Counted from the stretch's first letter, positions 42,317 through 51,287 are shown. The stretch: 51,288 bases of DNA from Clostridia bacterium (GCA_017620655.1 JAGAUT010000032.1:1-51288), one strand, 5' to 3'. Made by a program: numbers and translations. The notes: a model not told the origin generated them from the sequence alone.

Positions 42317-42333
42317 AGTTTGATTGCTGTCAA
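42305..42333 (-). promoter_or_regulatory. Promoter of the hydrogenase maturation operon
   Basis: On the minus strand: perfect TTGACA (42333-42328), 17-bp spacer, TAAAAT (42310-42305) with TG-A extension. It overlaps the last codons of the lipoprotein gene and is followed by the structured leader. Confidence 0.88.
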
Positions 42334-42799
42334 TATCAAATTTTCCCACGCCGACAATAATTGCATCTTCGGGTTTGAAATAATCATCAGTATTGCTTGA
42401 GTAGCCGGCAGCTTTCCATGCCATGTCGAAGGTTATGTCGTCGGTGTTCGACAAAATGTGATAGGTGGTACCGCAGGCAGCATTGTTCATTACTCCCGAG
42501 ATTTCAAGCTTGTACTTATAGGAGTAATCGTCTGTCTTCCAGCTTCCGTCGCTTAGCTGATAGTGACTGACCTTTGTAAAAATTTTGTTCTCATCAAGGA
42601 ATTGCTCAAAATCCTCATGGTTATCTTCTTTGTATGTCTTTACGATATAGATTTCATCAGTTCCGAATTTTTCATCTAGATCTTCTTTATTAAAATCAGG
42701 CCTTATTACATTGTCGCTGAGCTGATTATCGTTTGACTTTCGAGAACAGGAACAAAGCAGTATAAGACATATTGCGAATATCAGTATAATTTTTTTCAT
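42311..42799 (-). CDS. Small lipoprotein of unknown function
   Basis: A 162-residue lipoprotein: a signal peptide (KKIILIFAICLILLCS) with lipobox LLCSC, so it is anchored by Cys near residue 16-18 on the outer face of the membrane. The mature part is acidic and has no recognised domain. It follows mutS2 by 11 bp, the end of the phoH operon. Its 3' end contains the maturation-operon promoter. Confidence 0.78.
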   Translation of the reverse strand: MKKIILIFAICLILLCSCSRKSNDNQLSDNVIRPDFNKEDLDEKFGTDEIYIVKTYKEDNHEDFEQFLDENKIFTKVSHYQLSDGSWKTDDYSYKYKLEISGVMNNAACGTTYHILSNTDDITFDMAWKAAGYSSNTDDYFKPEDAIIVGVGKFDIDSNQTL

Positions 42800-42810
42800 A
42801 TTGTTTCTCC

Positions 42811-45222
42811 TTATTTGAGTGTAACGACGGTAACTCCCGAATCGCCTTCACCGAATGTTCCCATTCTGAACTCGGAAATTCTTTTGTCACGCTTAAAGTA
42901 GTCCCAAAGAGCTTTTCTCAGAGCACCGGTGCCTTTGCCGTGAATAATTCTCACATTCACAAGCCCAGAAAGCACGGCGTCGTCAAGGAATTTATCAACA
43001 ACAAAGATTGCGTCATCGCCGATAAAGCCGCGAACGTCAACTTCGCTCTTTGCTTCCATCATCTTTCTCGGCCCTCTTGAACCTGATTTCTTTTTGCTGT
43101 CGTCTTTCTTATCGGTTATGAGTCTGAGTTCTTTAAGCTTTGTATTAAAACGTGCAGATCCAATGAGAACGGTTACTTTTTCACCGTCAATTTTGTCAAT
43201 TACTCCTTCTTTGTTGAGCGTTGCAATCAACACGTTGTCGCCCTTGACAAAATCTCTCGGAGGCTTGTATTCGGCTTCAATTTTTTCACCGATTTTGTTG
43301 TTAAGCTCTGCAATGCCGAGCGCTTTTCTTACTTCATCCTGGCTCTTTGCAAGTAATTCTTTGAAGTTTTCAGCATCCTTCTTGCGTTGAATTTCCTGAA
43401 GCTGATTAAATACGAAATCCGCACTTTCTCTTGCGCGTTCGAGAAGTTCCTGAGCTTTTGCCTCGGCTTTTTCTCCTTCTTCTTCTATTCGTTTGTTAAA
43501 GTTCAAACGTTGCTTTTCGGAAACGTCAAACATGGCCTGAGCCTTTTCTTTGAGCTTCTTTGCGTGTGCCTTCTGATTTTCAAGCTCGATTCTGTCTTCT
43601 TCGAGTTTTCCTATTAGTTCTTCAAAGGAACGTGTTTCTTTGTTGATTTTGGAGCCTGCTCTGTTGATAATACCTTCTGAGAGGCCAAGCTTTCTTGCTA
43701 TTGCAAAAGCATTTGAACGCCCCGGCATACCAATCATCAGTCTGTACGTCGGTTTTAAAGTCTTGATATCAAATTCACAGGATGAATTTGTTACATTTTT
43801 AGCATCTAGAGCATAAGCTTTAAGTTCAGCATAATGAGTGGTTGCAGCACATAAAGTACCACGTTCCGATATTGTTTCAAGTATTGTCTGAGCGAGAGCT
43901 GCACCTTCAATGGGGTCGGTGCCGGCTCCAAGCTCATCAAACAGTACCAGAGAATTCGCCGAGTATCTTCTAAGAATATCTACTATGTTCACCATATGAG
44001 CTGAAAATGTAGAAAGCGACTGTTCTATACTCTGTTCATCACCGATATCTGCAAGAATTCCGTCAAACACAGGCAGAGTAGAGCCATCTGACGCAGGTAT
44101 ATGAAGGCCGCATTGTGTCATAAGCGAGAGCAGTCCTATTGTTTTCAAAGTTACAGTTTTACCGCCGGTATTGGGTCCTGTAATAACAAGAGTCGTAAAT
44201 GACTTTCCAAGATAAATGTTGGTTGCTACGACCTTTTTCTGATCAAGTAAGGGGTGTCTTGCTTCGTTTAAACGTAGATACTTTTCGTTGTTTATAACAG
44301 GTTCACAGCAGTTATAGTGAAGAGAAAATTCGGCTTTTGCAAATATGATGCTGATACAACATATCGCGTCAAAGCTTTCTTTGAGGTCTGATGAAAATCT
44401 TGTACATTCGCTTGTCAGCTCATACAGAATGCGTTCAATCTCGAGTTTTTCCTGTGATTCTAGGGTTCTTAGTTCGTTATTTGCTTCAACAACCGCCATC
44501 GGCTCAATAAAAACTGTTGCACCTGAAGCTGAGGCATCATGAACAAGACCTTTAATCTCGTTTTTGTATTCGGCTTTTACGGGAATTACGTATCTTCCGT
44601 TTCTTGTTGTTACTATATTTTCCTGAAGATATTTAGAATCACCCGTAATATACTTGTTTAGAACGTCCTTGACTTTATTCTGGGCGTTTTTTTTCTTTCG
44701 TCTGATTTCATATAGAGTATCTGATGCGGAATCAGCCATTATGTCCTCAGAAATAATGGCTTTTGTAATCTTTTCTTCCAGAAATCTGTTTTCATGAAGT
44801 TTAGAAATGTAAACGTTAAGCAGATTATCTTCCGAAAGAGAACTAAAGTATACATTCAGAGATGAGCACACTCTGAGAAGTGATGCAACATCCAATAATT
44901 CCTTCATATTCAGGCACGATCCTTTTTCTGCACGTGCAAGATGTGACGTTATATCACGAACGCCGCCGAGAGAAGGCGAGCTCTTTGTCTGTATCAGGAG
45001 CTTGGCTTCGCTTGTTTCTTTAAGCATTCTTTTGATATACTCTGCTGAAACAGATGGAGTGATGTCAAGTATTTTATTATGTGCCGCTTCAATTGGACAA
45101 TAGGATATTAATTTTTCTAAAATTTTATCAAATTCAAGTGTCTTTATCGATTTTGAAAAATTGTCCGCAGACAGACTGTTGAGACTGTCAGAATTCAATT
45201 TGAGATTATTTCTGTTTTTCAT
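42811..45222 (-). CDS. mutS2: MutS2 (ribosome-rescue / recombination-linked ATPase with Smr domain)
   Basis: An 803-residue MutS-like ATPase. Core motifs: Walker A GPNTGGKT (349-356), DELGAGTDPIEGAALAQ (Walker B) and PGRSNAFAIARKLGLSEGII. A long coiled coil (about 520-640) is followed by a KOW-like segment and a C-terminal Smr nuclease domain (VDVRGFIGDDAIFVVDKFLD ... IIHGKGTGALRKAL). It lacks the mismatch-recognition domain of MutS1. Homologues split collided ribosomes or suppress homologous recombination. Overlaps recO by 4 bp. Confidence 0.94.
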   Translation of the reverse strand: MKNRNNLKLNSDSLNSLSADNFSKSIKTLEFDKILEKLISYCPIEAAHNKILDITPSVSAEYIKRMLKETSEAKLLIQTKSSPSLGGVRDITSHLARAEKGSCLNMKELLDVASLLRVCSSLNVYFSSLSEDNLLNVYISKLHENRFLEEKITKAIISEDIMADSASDTLYEIRRKKKNAQNKVKDVLNKYITGDSKYLQENIVTTRNGRYVIPVKAEYKNEIKGLVHDASASGATVFIEPMAVVEANNELRTLESQEKLEIERILYELTSECTRFSSDLKESFDAICCISIIFAKAEFSLHYNCCEPVINNEKYLRLNEARHPLLDQKKVVATNIYLGKSFTTLVITGPNTGGKTVTLKTIGLLSLMTQCGLHIPASDGSTLPVFDGILADIGDEQSIEQSLSTFSAHMVNIVDILRRYSANSLVLFDELGAGTDPIEGAALAQTILETISERGTLCAATTHYAELKAYALDAKNVTNSSCEFDIKTLKPTYRLMIGMPGRSNAFAIARKLGLSEGIINRAGSKINKETRSFEELIGKLEEDRIELENQKAHAKKLKEKAQAMFDVSEKQRLNFNKRIEEEGEKAEAKAQELLERARESADFVFNQLQEIQRKKDAENFKELLAKSQDEVRKALGIAELNNKIGEKIEAEYKPPRDFVKGDNVLIATLNKEGVIDKIDGEKVTVLIGSARFNTKLKELRLITDKKDDSKKKSGSRGPRKMMEAKSEVDVRGFIGDDAIFVVDKFLDDAVLSGLVNVRIIHGKGTGALRKALWDYFKRDKRISEFRMGTFGEGDSGVTVVTLK

Positions 45223-46001
45223 TTTTCTCCCAATGAGTTTAGAATTGATTTATATATTTTTAAGGTTTCATATGTCTTTTCGGTTTTATGAATCAGGTAG
45301 TTCTCGCAAATAAATGACAGTTCTTTAATGTCGCTGTCTGAAATGTTATACATAAGCATTTTTGCCTGTTGAGACATACAAATATACTTCATTGCATCTA
45401 CTACCTGTTCAGAAATGGTACATGAATACGGAAAACTGCTTTTGTTGAATTTTTCAAGGCAACTGCTGCACAGAATTCCCGATTCTTCAAAACTGAATAG
45501 AGTGCTCGACTTATAATCAGCATTTCTGCTACAGGATATGCAATTATCAAAATCGGGCATAAATCCGTTAATGCACATCAGCTTTAGTTCAAATGCTGAT
45601 TTTATCAAAGAAAGCTTAATTTCCTTTTTGTTTGATAATGCATATAAACAATTCAGAAACAGTCTCAAAGCTTCGGTTTCGTTGTCGTTTTCTACACAAG
45701 TTCTGTTTAGGACTTCCGCAAAGTAGCATGCAAGCGAATATCTTGTCATATCTGACCTCATGCCGTAAAATAGCTCCTTGGAAACGGCTGTTTTAACAGT
45801 AAGACGCCCGAATTTTTCTATGAGTTCATATTCGGAAAACACAAACAATTGGCACGCAGGAGCGTTTTTGCTGGATATCTTTTTTACACCTTTTGCAAAT
45901 GCAGTTACCTTACCATGCTGTGGAGTGAGGATTGTAAGTAATTTGTCATTTTCACCTTGAAGTGTTTCCCTTATAACTATGCCTTCAGTAGTAATATCCA
46001 T
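45219..46001 (-). CDS. recO: DNA repair protein RecO
   Basis: Recombination mediator that loads RecA with RecR, 260 aa. N-terminal OB fold (GIVIRETLQGENDKLLTILT, HGKVTAFAKGVKK), helical middle, and zinc finger C154/C157 with C178/C181 (CISCSR ... GILCSSC). Start overlaps the end of the ybeY-era fusion by 1 bp. The era-recO order is conserved in Firmicutes. Confidence 0.93.
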   Translation of the reverse strand: MDITTEGIVIRETLQGENDKLLTILTPQHGKVTAFAKGVKKISSKNAPACQLFVFSEYELIEKFGRLTVKTAVSKELFYGMRSDMTRYSLACYFAEVLNRTCVENDNETEALRLFLNCLYALSNKKEIKLSLIKSAFELKLMCINGFMPDFDNCISCSRNADYKSSTLFSFEESGILCSSCLEKFNKSSFPYSCTISEQVVDAMKYICMSQQAKMLMYNISDSDIKELSFICENYLIHKTEKTYETLKIYKSILNSLGEK

Positions 46002-47407
46002 TAATCTTCCTTCTTGAAACCGAGTCTTGCCATGTTGAGCTCGGAATCACGCCAGTTTTCTTTAACCTCTACCCAAAGGTCGAGGAATACCTTCTTAGAT
46101 GTCATTTCTTCAATGTCTTCTCTTGCAAAGGTTGCAGCTTTCTTTAAAGTTTCACCGTTTTTGCCAATGATAATTTTCTTATGAGCATCCTTTTCGCAGT
46201 AGATTTCTGCTCTGATTTTTATAAGCTTTTCTGTTTCCTCATAATCTTCAACAGTAACAGCAGTACCGTGGGGGATTTCTTCATCAAGAAGTCTTAGCAG
46301 CTTTTCTCTTATGATTTCCGCACTGATTGTTCGTACCGTCTGGTCTGTTATCATGTCCTCAGGATAGAACCAGGGCTCGTTACGCAGGAAAGGCTTAAGT
46401 TCATTCATGATGATATCAATGTTTTCACCCTTGAGTGCAGAAGCGGGAATAATAGATACAAAATCATAAAGCTCGTTGAACTTTGCCATGTTGTCAAGAA
46501 GCTTTCCTTTGTTGCAGATGTCTGTCTTGTTAAGTACAAGAATAGCAGGGAGCTTTGCCTTTTTGATTCTAGCGATAATTTCCTTGTCCTGCGGATGAAT
46601 CGAGTCGTTTACTTCAGCCATGAATACCACGGCATCTGTATCGGGAATTGCTGTTTCAGCGGCATTTACCATAAATTCGCCAAGCTTGTTCTTGGGCTTG
46701 TGAAGACCGGGGGTATCAACAAATACATACTGCTCGCATCCAATCGTGTGAATACCCGTGATTCTGTTTCTTGTTGTCTGAGGCTTCTTTGATACTGCCG
46801 CAACCTTTTCACCGACGATGGCGTTGAGAAGGGTTGATTTGCCCACGTTCGGTCTGCCTATAAGGCTTATAAACATTGTTTTCTGCTCTTTGACAGGTAT
46901 CTTTGCCGAACCTTCTACTGAGTCGGAAATATCACGTCTCAAACCAATAGAAGAAAGTATATCTTCAGCACTTTCCTTCATGTATTCGTCATCCTCTTCA
47001 CTGACTTCGTGGTCAAATCCGAGAAGGTGAAGAACAGAGTGTACTGCAAGAAATGCCGCTTCTCTTTCCAAAGAGTGTCCGTATTCTTCAGCCTGATCCA
47101 CAGCCTTTTCAAGAGAAATTACAATATCGCCGATTGCACAGGGTTCATCCGATTCGTCATCGTATTCAATTTCACCGTTTTCAAACATGGGGAAGGATAG
47201 TACGTCTGTCGGTGCGTCTTTTCCTCTGTATTCTTTGTTTAATTCGTGTATTTTTTCGTTGTCAACAAAGGAGAGTGAAATCTCAACCGGAAAGTCGATT
47301 TCCTGATAGTCAAGTGCTGCAACGATTGCCTTCTTTACTGTATTTCTGAGTGCTGTTGTTAATTCTATTTTATTCTGATCATTAGTTGAATATATAGTGT
47401 GCTTCAA
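46001..47407 (-). CDS. ybeY-era: Fusion of endoribonuclease YbeY and GTPase Era
   Basis: A single 468-codon ORF. Residues 1-155 are YbeY, the metal-dependent RNase for 16S rRNA 3'-end maturation, with HSVLHLLGFDH (H123, H127, H133). Residues 178-468 are Era, the GTPase binding the 16S 3' end, with G1 GRPNVGKS (184-191), VDTPGLHKPKNKLGE, NKTD and the KH domain (KIIIGKNGETLKKAATFARE). A 20-residue linker joins them. No stop or strong internal ribosome site is seen at Met178, so one polypeptide is likely. The usual dgkA and cdd genes between ybeY and era are missing. Confidence 0.92.
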   Translation of the reverse strand: MKHTIYSTNDQNKIELTTALRNTVKKAIVAALDYQEIDFPVEISLSFVDNEKIHELNKEYRGKDAPTDVLSFPMFENGEIEYDDESDEPCAIGDIVISLEKAVDQAEEYGHSLEREAAFLAVHSVLHLLGFDHEVSEEDDEYMKESAEDILSSIGLRRDISDSVEGSAKIPVKEQKTMFISLIGRPNVGKSTLLNAIVGEKVAAVSKKPQTTRNRITGIHTIGCEQYVFVDTPGLHKPKNKLGEFMVNAAETAIPDTDAVVFMAEVNDSIHPQDKEIIARIKKAKLPAILVLNKTDICNKGKLLDNMAKFNELYDFVSIIPASALKGENIDIIMNELKPFLRNEPWFYPEDMITDQTVRTISAEIIREKLLRLLDEEIPHGTAVTVEDYEETEKLIKIRAEIYCEKDAHKKIIIGKNGETLKKAATFAREDIEEMTSKKVFLDLWVEVKENWRDSELNMARLGFKKED

Positions 47408-48432
47408 TTTTCAGTTCCTCCGTTGTTTTCCGTGCTTTCGGAAGTTGCAGGCTTATCTTTTGTTTCCGCTGCCTGTCTCTTTTTATCTTCGAATTTTTCG
47501 TATGCGTTTATGATTTTCTGAACAAGCGAGTGTCTTACAATGTCCTTGTCCGAGAGGTGGAATACACATATTCCGGGTATTCCTTCAATAATCTTTGCGG
47601 CAAGCTCAAGACCGCTTTTTGTGTTGCCCGGCAGGTCTATCTGCGTAATGTCGCCCGTAACTACAATCTTTGAGCCGAAACCCAAACGTGTTAAGAACAT
47701 CTTCATTTGTTCGGGTGTTGTGTTCTGTGCCTCATCAAGGATTATAAATGAGTCGTCAAGTGTTCGTCCTCTCATATAAGCAAGAGGTGCAATTTCAATA
47801 ACACCGCGCTCCATGTTCCTTGCGAAGCTCTCAGCGCCCATAAGCTCATAAAGTGCATCATACAAAGGTCTCAAATATGGGTCAATCTTGCTTTGGAGGT
47901 CACCGGGTAAAAAGCCGAGCCTTTCACCTGCTTCAACGGCGGGGCGGGTGAGAATGATTCGTGATACCTGCTTGGTTCGAAGAGCCGTAACAGCCATAGC
48001 AACGGCAAGGAATGTCTTACCTGTTCCGGCAGGACCGATGCCTAAAGTTACGGTGTTTTCTTTAATTGCCTCAATGTAGTTTTTCTGACCGTAGGTTTTA
48101 GCTTTTACGGGTTTGCCTTTGCTTGTTATACATATGCAGTCGCCCGAAAAGTCGCGGAGTTCTTCTGTATTTCCTCCAGAAACCATGCTTATGACATATC
48201 TAACATTTTGCTCAGACAATTCTTCATTCTTTTCCGACAACTTTAAAAGATTTTCTATAACTTCAGATGCAAGATTTACCTGCTGTTCGTGTCCCGATAT
48301 TTTTATGCCGTCTGTTTTTGATTGAATGACGACATCAAACTCATTTTCTATTATTCTGGTGTTGCTGTCAAAGTTGCCAAATATGACTGATTGCTTTTGC
48401 GGATTGATGCCGCATAAAATTTTCTCGGTCAT
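47404..48432 (-). CDS. phoH: PhoH-family ATPase
   Basis: A 342-residue PhoH-like ATPase with Walker A GPAGTGKT (133-140), RPAVEAGERLGFLPGDLQ, FIILDEAQNTT and TGDITQIDLPG. The N-terminal 80 residues resemble a KH-like domain. PhoH is linked to RNA metabolism and regularly precedes ybeY. The C-terminal 25 residues are a low-complexity Lys/Glu/Thr tail. Overlaps the fusion gene by 4 bp. Confidence 0.93.
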   Translation of the reverse strand: MTEKILCGINPQKQSVIFGNFDSNTRIIENEFDVVIQSKTDGIKISGHEQQVNLASEVIENLLKLSEKNEELSEQNVRYVISMVSGGNTEELRDFSGDCICITSKGKPVKAKTYGQKNYIEAIKENTVTLGIGPAGTGKTFLAVAMAVTALRTKQVSRIILTRPAVEAGERLGFLPGDLQSKIDPYLRPLYDALYELMGAESFARNMERGVIEIAPLAYMRGRTLDDSFIILDEAQNTTPEQMKMFLTRLGFGSKIVVTGDITQIDLPGNTKSGLELAAKIIEGIPGICVFHLSDKDIVRHSLVQKIINAYEKFEDKKRQAAETKDKPATSESTENNGGTEN

Positions 48433-48464
48433 GCTTTACCTCTCATATATAAATATACATAGTA

Positions 48465-48493
48465 ATTATATAATGTTTTTTACTATTTTTCAA
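48465..48493 (-). promoter_or_regulatory. Promoter of the phoH operon
   Basis: On the minus strand: TTGAAA (48493-48488), 17-bp spacer, TATAAT (48470-48465). A 7-bp inverted repeat TACTATT/AATAGTA (48481-48498) overlaps the -35 and could serve as an operator. The ATG of phoH is 33 bp downstream of the -10. Confidence 0.7.
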
Positions 48494-48540
48494 TAGTATT
48501 TTCGATATTATGTGCTTAAATTGTAAATCTTTACTATGTA

Positions 48541-48567
48541 ACAGAAAAATAATGTGATCATATTATG
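48541..48567 (+). promoter_or_regulatory. Sigma-K-like promoter of dpsAB
   Basis: AC (48541-48542), 16-bp spacer and CATATTATG (48559-48567) fit the mother-cell sigma-K pattern AC-N16/17-CATAnnnTA except for the final base. Family knowledge: dipicolinate synthase of Bacillus is sigma-K dependent. The predicted start is about 20 nt before the dpsA ATG. No good sigma-A promoter was seen here. Confidence 0.45.
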
Positions 48568-48596
48568 AAGTATATTGCTCAGTGGAGGCGTTTTTG

Positions 48597-49475
48597 ATGA
48601 TTGCACATGGAAAAGACGTTAAATATGCAGTAATTGGCGGAGACGAAAGGCAAATATATGCCGCACTTGATATTGCAGACCGCGGCTTTGAGGTGGCTCT
48701 TTACGGTTTTGATTCGTTCGACGGAGACGTTGGGCTATGTACGAGATGTGATAAAATTCAAGATGCTGTCAGAAAAGCATCTGTAGTTTTATTACCTCTG
48801 ACGGTGAGCAATGATAATGAATATTTGAATATGCCACTGTCAACTCAGACTTTAAGCATCAGTACTCTTGCAAATGTTATTGATAAGAATGCTGTTGTTT
48901 TTGGTGGAAAATCGGAAGTTCTTTCCGACACATACGGTGTGAAAGTTATTGATTACTTAGAAAGAGATGAATTCGTTATTGCCAATGCATACCTTACGGC
49001 TGAGAGTGCTGTCGGTATTGCTATGTCTGAAACTAAATCATCTTTAAGAGATACAGATGTCTTGGTAATGGGATATGGGAGAATAGGGAAGTCTCTTTGC
49101 AGCATTTTAAAGGGGATGGGAGTCAATGTATATGCTTCGGCTCGGAAAAACAGCGATTTTTCATGGATAAGAGCATATGGCTATTCACCGGTTGACACAA
49201 GTAAGGTTTGCGAAGTTGTTTCTTCGTGCAAACTTGTTTTAAATACAATTCCTGAACTTGTGCTTGGAAAAGGAACGCTTGGCTGTATGCATAAGGACAC
49301 GCTTATAATAGACCTCGCATCAAAGCCGGGAGGAGTTGATTTCAATGCCGCCAAGGAGTGCGGAATAAAGACAATATGGGCGCTGGCATTGCCCGGAAAA
49401 AAGCTGCCGGTAAGTGCAGGTAAAATTATGGCAAGGACAGTTATAGATACCCTTGAAGATATGGAGGTAATTTAA
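48597..49475 (+). CDS. dpsA: Dipicolinate synthase subunit A
   Basis: Dehydrogenase-like subunit (SpoVFA) that, with DpsB, oxidises the dihydrodipicolinate product of lysine synthesis to dipicolinic acid, the main spore-core solute. 292 aa. Nucleotide-binding VLVMGYGRIGKSLCSILKGM and PELVLGKGTLGCMHKDTLII, IDLASKPGGVDF are typical. ATG at 48597 is chosen because GGAGG (48583-48587) lies 9 nt upstream; the GTG at 48582 overlaps that site. Co-transcribed with dpsB. Confidence 0.93.
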   Translation: MIAHGKDVKYAVIGGDERQIYAALDIADRGFEVALYGFDSFDGDVGLCTRCDKIQDAVRKASVVLLPLTVSNDNEYLNMPLSTQTLSISTLANVIDKNAVVFGGKSEVLSDTYGVKVIDYLERDEFVIANAYLTAESAVGIAMSETKSSLRDTDVLVMGYGRIGKSLCSILKGMGVNVYASARKNSDFSWIRAYGYSPVDTSKVCEVVSSCKLVLNTIPELVLGKGTLGCMHKDTLIIDLASKPGGVDFNAAKECGIKTIWALALPGKKLPVSAGKIMARTVIDTLEDMEVI

Positions 49476-50035
49476 TGATTGGGTTTGCAATGTGCGGTTC
49501 GTTCTGCAATTTTGCAGTCGCGTTCAACGAACTTGAAAAGCTGACGAAAAGCGGGGAAGAAGTTGTACCGATTATGTCATATAATGTTTACTCAACAGAT
49601 ACCCGCTTCGGAAAGGCAAAGGACTTTATAGAAAAAGCAGAAAGCCTTTGCGGTAGAAAAGTTGTGCACACGATACAGGGTGCAGAGCCACTGGGACCTA
49701 AGACAAAGCTTGACTGCCTATGCATATGTCCCTGTACGGGGAATACTCTCGCAAAGCTTTCAAGCGGTATTTGTGATACGCCCGTAACACTTGCAGCTAA
49801 AGCTCATTTAAGGAACGAGAGACCTCTTGTTATTGCGCTTGCTTCTAATGACAGTCTTCTTGGCAATGCCGAGAATTTCGGAAGAATGCTTGCCAGAAGG
49901 AATGTGTATTTTGTGCCGCTTAGACAGGATGATGCCAAAGAAAAACCACGAAGTCTTGTGTGTGACTTTGAAAAATTGACAGATACAATTGAAAGAGCAA
50001 AAAAAGGCTCTCAGATCCAGCCGATTCTCTTATAG
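49475..50035 (+). CDS. dpsB: Dipicolinate synthase subunit B
   Basis: Flavoprotein-fold subunit (SpoVFB), 186 aa, recognised by GFAMCGSFCNFAVAFNELEK, VVPIMSYNVYSTDTRFG, CICPCTGNTLAKLSSGICDT and VIALASNDSLLGNAENFG. It starts on the last A of the dpsA stop codon (1-bp overlap), implying coupled synthesis. The product feeds the SpoVA channel, of which SpoVAC is encoded at 27827. Confidence 0.94.
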   Translation: MIGFAMCGSFCNFAVAFNELEKLTKSGEEVVPIMSYNVYSTDTRFGKAKDFIEKAESLCGRKVVHTIQGAEPLGPKTKLDCLCICPCTGNTLAKLSSGICDTPVTLAAKAHLRNERPLVIALASNDSLLGNAENFGRMLARRNVYFVPLRQDDAKEKPRSLVCDFEKLTDTIERAKKGSQIQPILL

Positions 50036-50125
50036 TTATAGTTTTTAAAATTGTCAAAAATTGTTGATAATTTATTGAATTGTTTAATGTAATATAAAAC
50101 AAATCAATAGTTTCGGAGGTCAAAA

Positions 50126-51130
50126 ATGAATTTTAATACAAAGGTTATGGATATAGTGAAGGGCGGAACATTTAATGTTCTCGGCAGACCTTACTTTGTA
50201 AATGATGTTCCTGCATTTACATGGTCAAACAGTGGTATAGAATTCTGTGCCAAGTGTGACAGAATCACAGTTTTCTTTGGCGAAAATCCCGCTGAACAGC
50301 CTGCTATTTTCAAAATATACGTTGACGGTATTGAAGTTAAGGCTTCGGTTGCCGGTAAAGGTACTACGGCTATGATTGAGAACCTGAGAGATAAGATGCA
50401 TAAGGTTAAAATCCTTCGTATCAGCGAAGGTTCATATTGTGTCAGTGTTCTTAAAGTACAGATTTATGGCAAAGCTCCTGAATTTTCTCTTCCTGCCGAG
50501 AAAATGAGACTAAAGCTTGAGTTCCTCGGCGACTCAATAACGGCAGGCTTCGGTGTACTTGCCGACGGCGAAAAAATGGAATATACAACCTATGAGCAGG
50601 ACAGCACCAAAACATATGCTTATCTTACGGCTGAGGCACTTGATGCGGAAATCAGAACAATCTGTATTTCGGGTGAGGGTATCTGTCACTCCTGCGGTGA
50701 TATGGTTGGAACACAATTTATTAGGTTTTTTAACAGAACATGCAGAGGCGTGGAGGGTTATACACCAGACGATTTTGTTCCCGACATATTTGTTGTCAAC
50801 GGCGGCACGAATGATAAGCGTACACATGTGACAAGCGAGGAGTTTATTGAAGGTGTTATTACTCTTTTAAAGGATATCAGAAGTAAATATCCCGAAACTC
50901 CTATTATCTGGATGTACGGCATGATGGTGCATGTTTTTGATGAGGAGCTGAAAGCGGCAGTAAATCAGTTCAATAAGACTGATAAGAATACCCACTGTCT
51001 GATTGTAAAGTCTGTAAATGATTATAAAAATCAGCGAGGAACATACGGTCATCCCAATGTAAATGCTTCCGTCAGGTGTGCTGGTATTCTTAAAAGAAAA
51101 ATATTGGAAGTGCTCTCTCTGAACCGGTAA
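50126..51130 (+). CDS. CE2-like SGNH acetyl esterase
   Basis: A 334-residue two-domain esterase. Residues 1-120 form a beta-sandwich like the N-terminal domain of carbohydrate esterase family 2; residues 125-334 are an SGNH hydrolase with the nucleophile Ser137 (FLGDSITAGFG), the NGGTNDKR oxyanion motif and the catalytic His in YGHPNVNAS. Family members deacetylate plant polysaccharides. No signal peptide is visible, so it may act on imported acetylated oligosaccharides. CGGAGG precedes the ATG. It follows dpsB by 90 bp; no clear promoter or terminator was found in that gap. Confidence 0.85.
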   Translation: MNFNTKVMDIVKGGTFNVLGRPYFVNDVPAFTWSNSGIEFCAKCDRITVFFGENPAEQPAIFKIYVDGIEVKASVAGKGTTAMIENLRDKMHKVKILRISEGSYCVSVLKVQIYGKAPEFSLPAEKMRLKLEFLGDSITAGFGVLADGEKMEYTTYEQDSTKTYAYLTAEALDAEIRTICISGEGICHSCGDMVGTQFIRFFNRTCRGVEGYTPDDFVPDIFVVNGGTNDKRTHVTSEEFIEGVITLLKDIRSKYPETPIIWMYGMMVHVFDEELKAAVNQFNKTDKNTHCLIVKSVNDYKNQRGTYGHPNVNASVRCAGILKRKILEVLSLNR

Positions 51131-51157
51131 TCTCCGAAAAAATATTAAAAAAACCTC

Positions 51158-51186
51158 TTGACAAACACATATAAAAGTGTTATTAT
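51158..51186 (+). promoter_or_regulatory. Promoter of the tRNA-Arg gene
   Basis: Perfect TTGACA (51158-51163), 17-bp spacer, TATTAT (51181-51186). It starts transcription about 17 bp before the tRNA. Confidence 0.88.
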
Positions 51187-51210
51187 ATTTAAGCTGTCTT
51201 GAACAGCTAT

Positions 51211-51287
51211 GCGCCGCTAGCTCAGCTGGATAGAGTGTTTGGCTACGAACCAAAAGGTCAGGGGTTCGAGTCCCTTGCGGCGCGCCA
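51211..51287 (+). tRNA. tRNA-Arg (anticodon ACG)
   Basis: Cloverleaf: acceptor GCGCCGC/GCGGCGC, D arm GCTC..GAGT, anticodon stem TTTGG/CCAAA with loop CTACGAA (anticodon ACG), T arm AGGGG-TTCGAGT-CCCTT, discriminator G and encoded CCA. A34 is expected to be deaminated to inosine to read CGU, CGC and CGA. Confidence 0.97.
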
